From the NCBI RefSeq assembly GCF_014171595.1, contig NZ_CP050451.1:4774001-4838000 (forward strand): a stretch of 64,000 nucleotides of DNA, read 5' to 3'. A program made the translations under genes and the position numbers. Shown one piece after another: positions 63,882-64,000 of the stretch (position 1 is the first letter of the stretch; each line of letters starts with the position of its first letter). The stretch is from Massilia sp. Se16.2.3. GTDB taxonomy: Bacteria > Pseudomonadota > Gammaproteobacteria > Burkholderiales > Burkholderiaceae_D. The notes beneath the pieces were generated by a model, which saw only the letters and a list, made by a program, of their open reading frames with translations, was not told the DNA's origin and ran no database searches.

Positions 63882-64000
63882 ATGGACGAGACTATCTTGA
63901 TCGGCAAAATCGGCACCATCGAACGCTGCTGCCGCCGCGCCCGCGAGGAATACGAGAAGGACCCGACCACCTTTGTCGGCGACATCACGCGCCAGGACGC
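63882..64000 (+). CDS. hepT: HepT-family (type VII) toxin, 5' part
   Basis: The first 40 codons are visible; the gene runs off the window. MDETILIGKIGTIERCCRRAREEYEKDP, then FVGDITRQDA, matches the start of HepT (DUF86) proteins, which have an R-x-x-x-x-Y/H active site further on and are neutralised by the nucleotidyltransferase MntA. AAGGAGAAGGC precedes ATG 63882. No mntA is seen upstream, so the partner, if any, should lie just beyond the end of the window. Confidence 0.75.
   Translation, partial: MDETILIGKIGTIERCCRRAREEYEKDPTTFVGDITRQD

Noticed and set aside
1..64000. CRISPR arrays, prophage or integrase genes
   Set aside because: No regularly spaced repeats, Cas proteins, phage structural genes or recombinases were seen.

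Overview
The window looks like chromosomal DNA of a G+C-rich betaproteobacterium. Best guess is Oxalobacteraceae, Massilia/Telluria-like: strong GC bias in third codon positions, an imuA-imuB/dnaE2 SOS mutasome, many secreted hydrolases, and palindromic intergenic repeats of the kind common in that family. This placement is inference; no rRNA or tRNA gene is present to fix it. I see no prophage, integrase, insertion sequence or CRISPR array.

At least 17 otherwise well-conserved genes are broken by single-base indels, several visibly by a missing G in a run of G. Affected genes include three histidine kinases, nnrU, prfH, arsB, imuB, degP-like and a Na+/H+ antiporter. The simplest reading is homopolymer error in a long-read assembly, so I annotate these as frameshifted CDS rather than pseudogenes. 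True decay is limited to an aspartate-racemase fragment (about 1.2 kb) and a histidine-kinase 3' fragment (about 35.4 kb).

Layout. 0-9.3 kb: GH18-like hydrolase, COG4315-type repeat protein, PAS/GAF hybrid kinase, nitroreductase, YihY/BrkB membrane protein, a VanW-glycosyltransferase-like fusion. 9.6-15.5 kb: four same-strand genes (SGNH esterase, acyltransferase-3/SGNH fusion, lytic transglycosylase, second SGNH esterase), read here as a possible cell-wall O-acetylation/turnover locus. 15.8-24.8 kb: M20 peptidase, small proteins, SOS-controlled dnaE2 with a perfect LexA box, nnrU-phzF pair, a MITE-like element. 25-34.9 kb: TonB-dependent receptor, two coupled secreted proteins, AHSA1 protein, FMN reductase, sensor hybrid kinase, AgcS symporter. 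35-40.6 kb: a palindromic repeat cluster holding a kinase remnant, a QseBC-like two-component operon with a coupled unknown gene, DegP-like protease, Hsp20. 40.8-45.4 kb: M61 peptidase, alpha/beta hydrolase, Sel1-repeat protein. 45.5-47.7 kb: RtcB2-PrfH ribosome-repair pair with an unusual leader. 47.6-52.4 kb: divergent arsenic locus with two arsR genes, arsB, arsC, arsH and a Cys-tailed flavoprotein, with near-identical ArsR-type operators. 52.5-55.4 kb: SDR and small unknowns. 55.6-57.7 kb: imuA-imuB with a LexA-like box. 57.9-62.3 kb: PadR-controlled ABC exporter operon. 62.3-64 kb: small protein, Na+/H+ antiporter, start of a HepT-type toxin gene.

Working together: dnaE2 and imuAB are 34 kb apart but share LexA control. 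RtcB2 and PrfH overlap and should act jointly on cleaved 16S rRNA in stalled ribosomes. The ars genes form two divergent units under shared operators. The SGNH/acyltransferase/transglycosylase genes are the best candidate here for an uncharacterised system.
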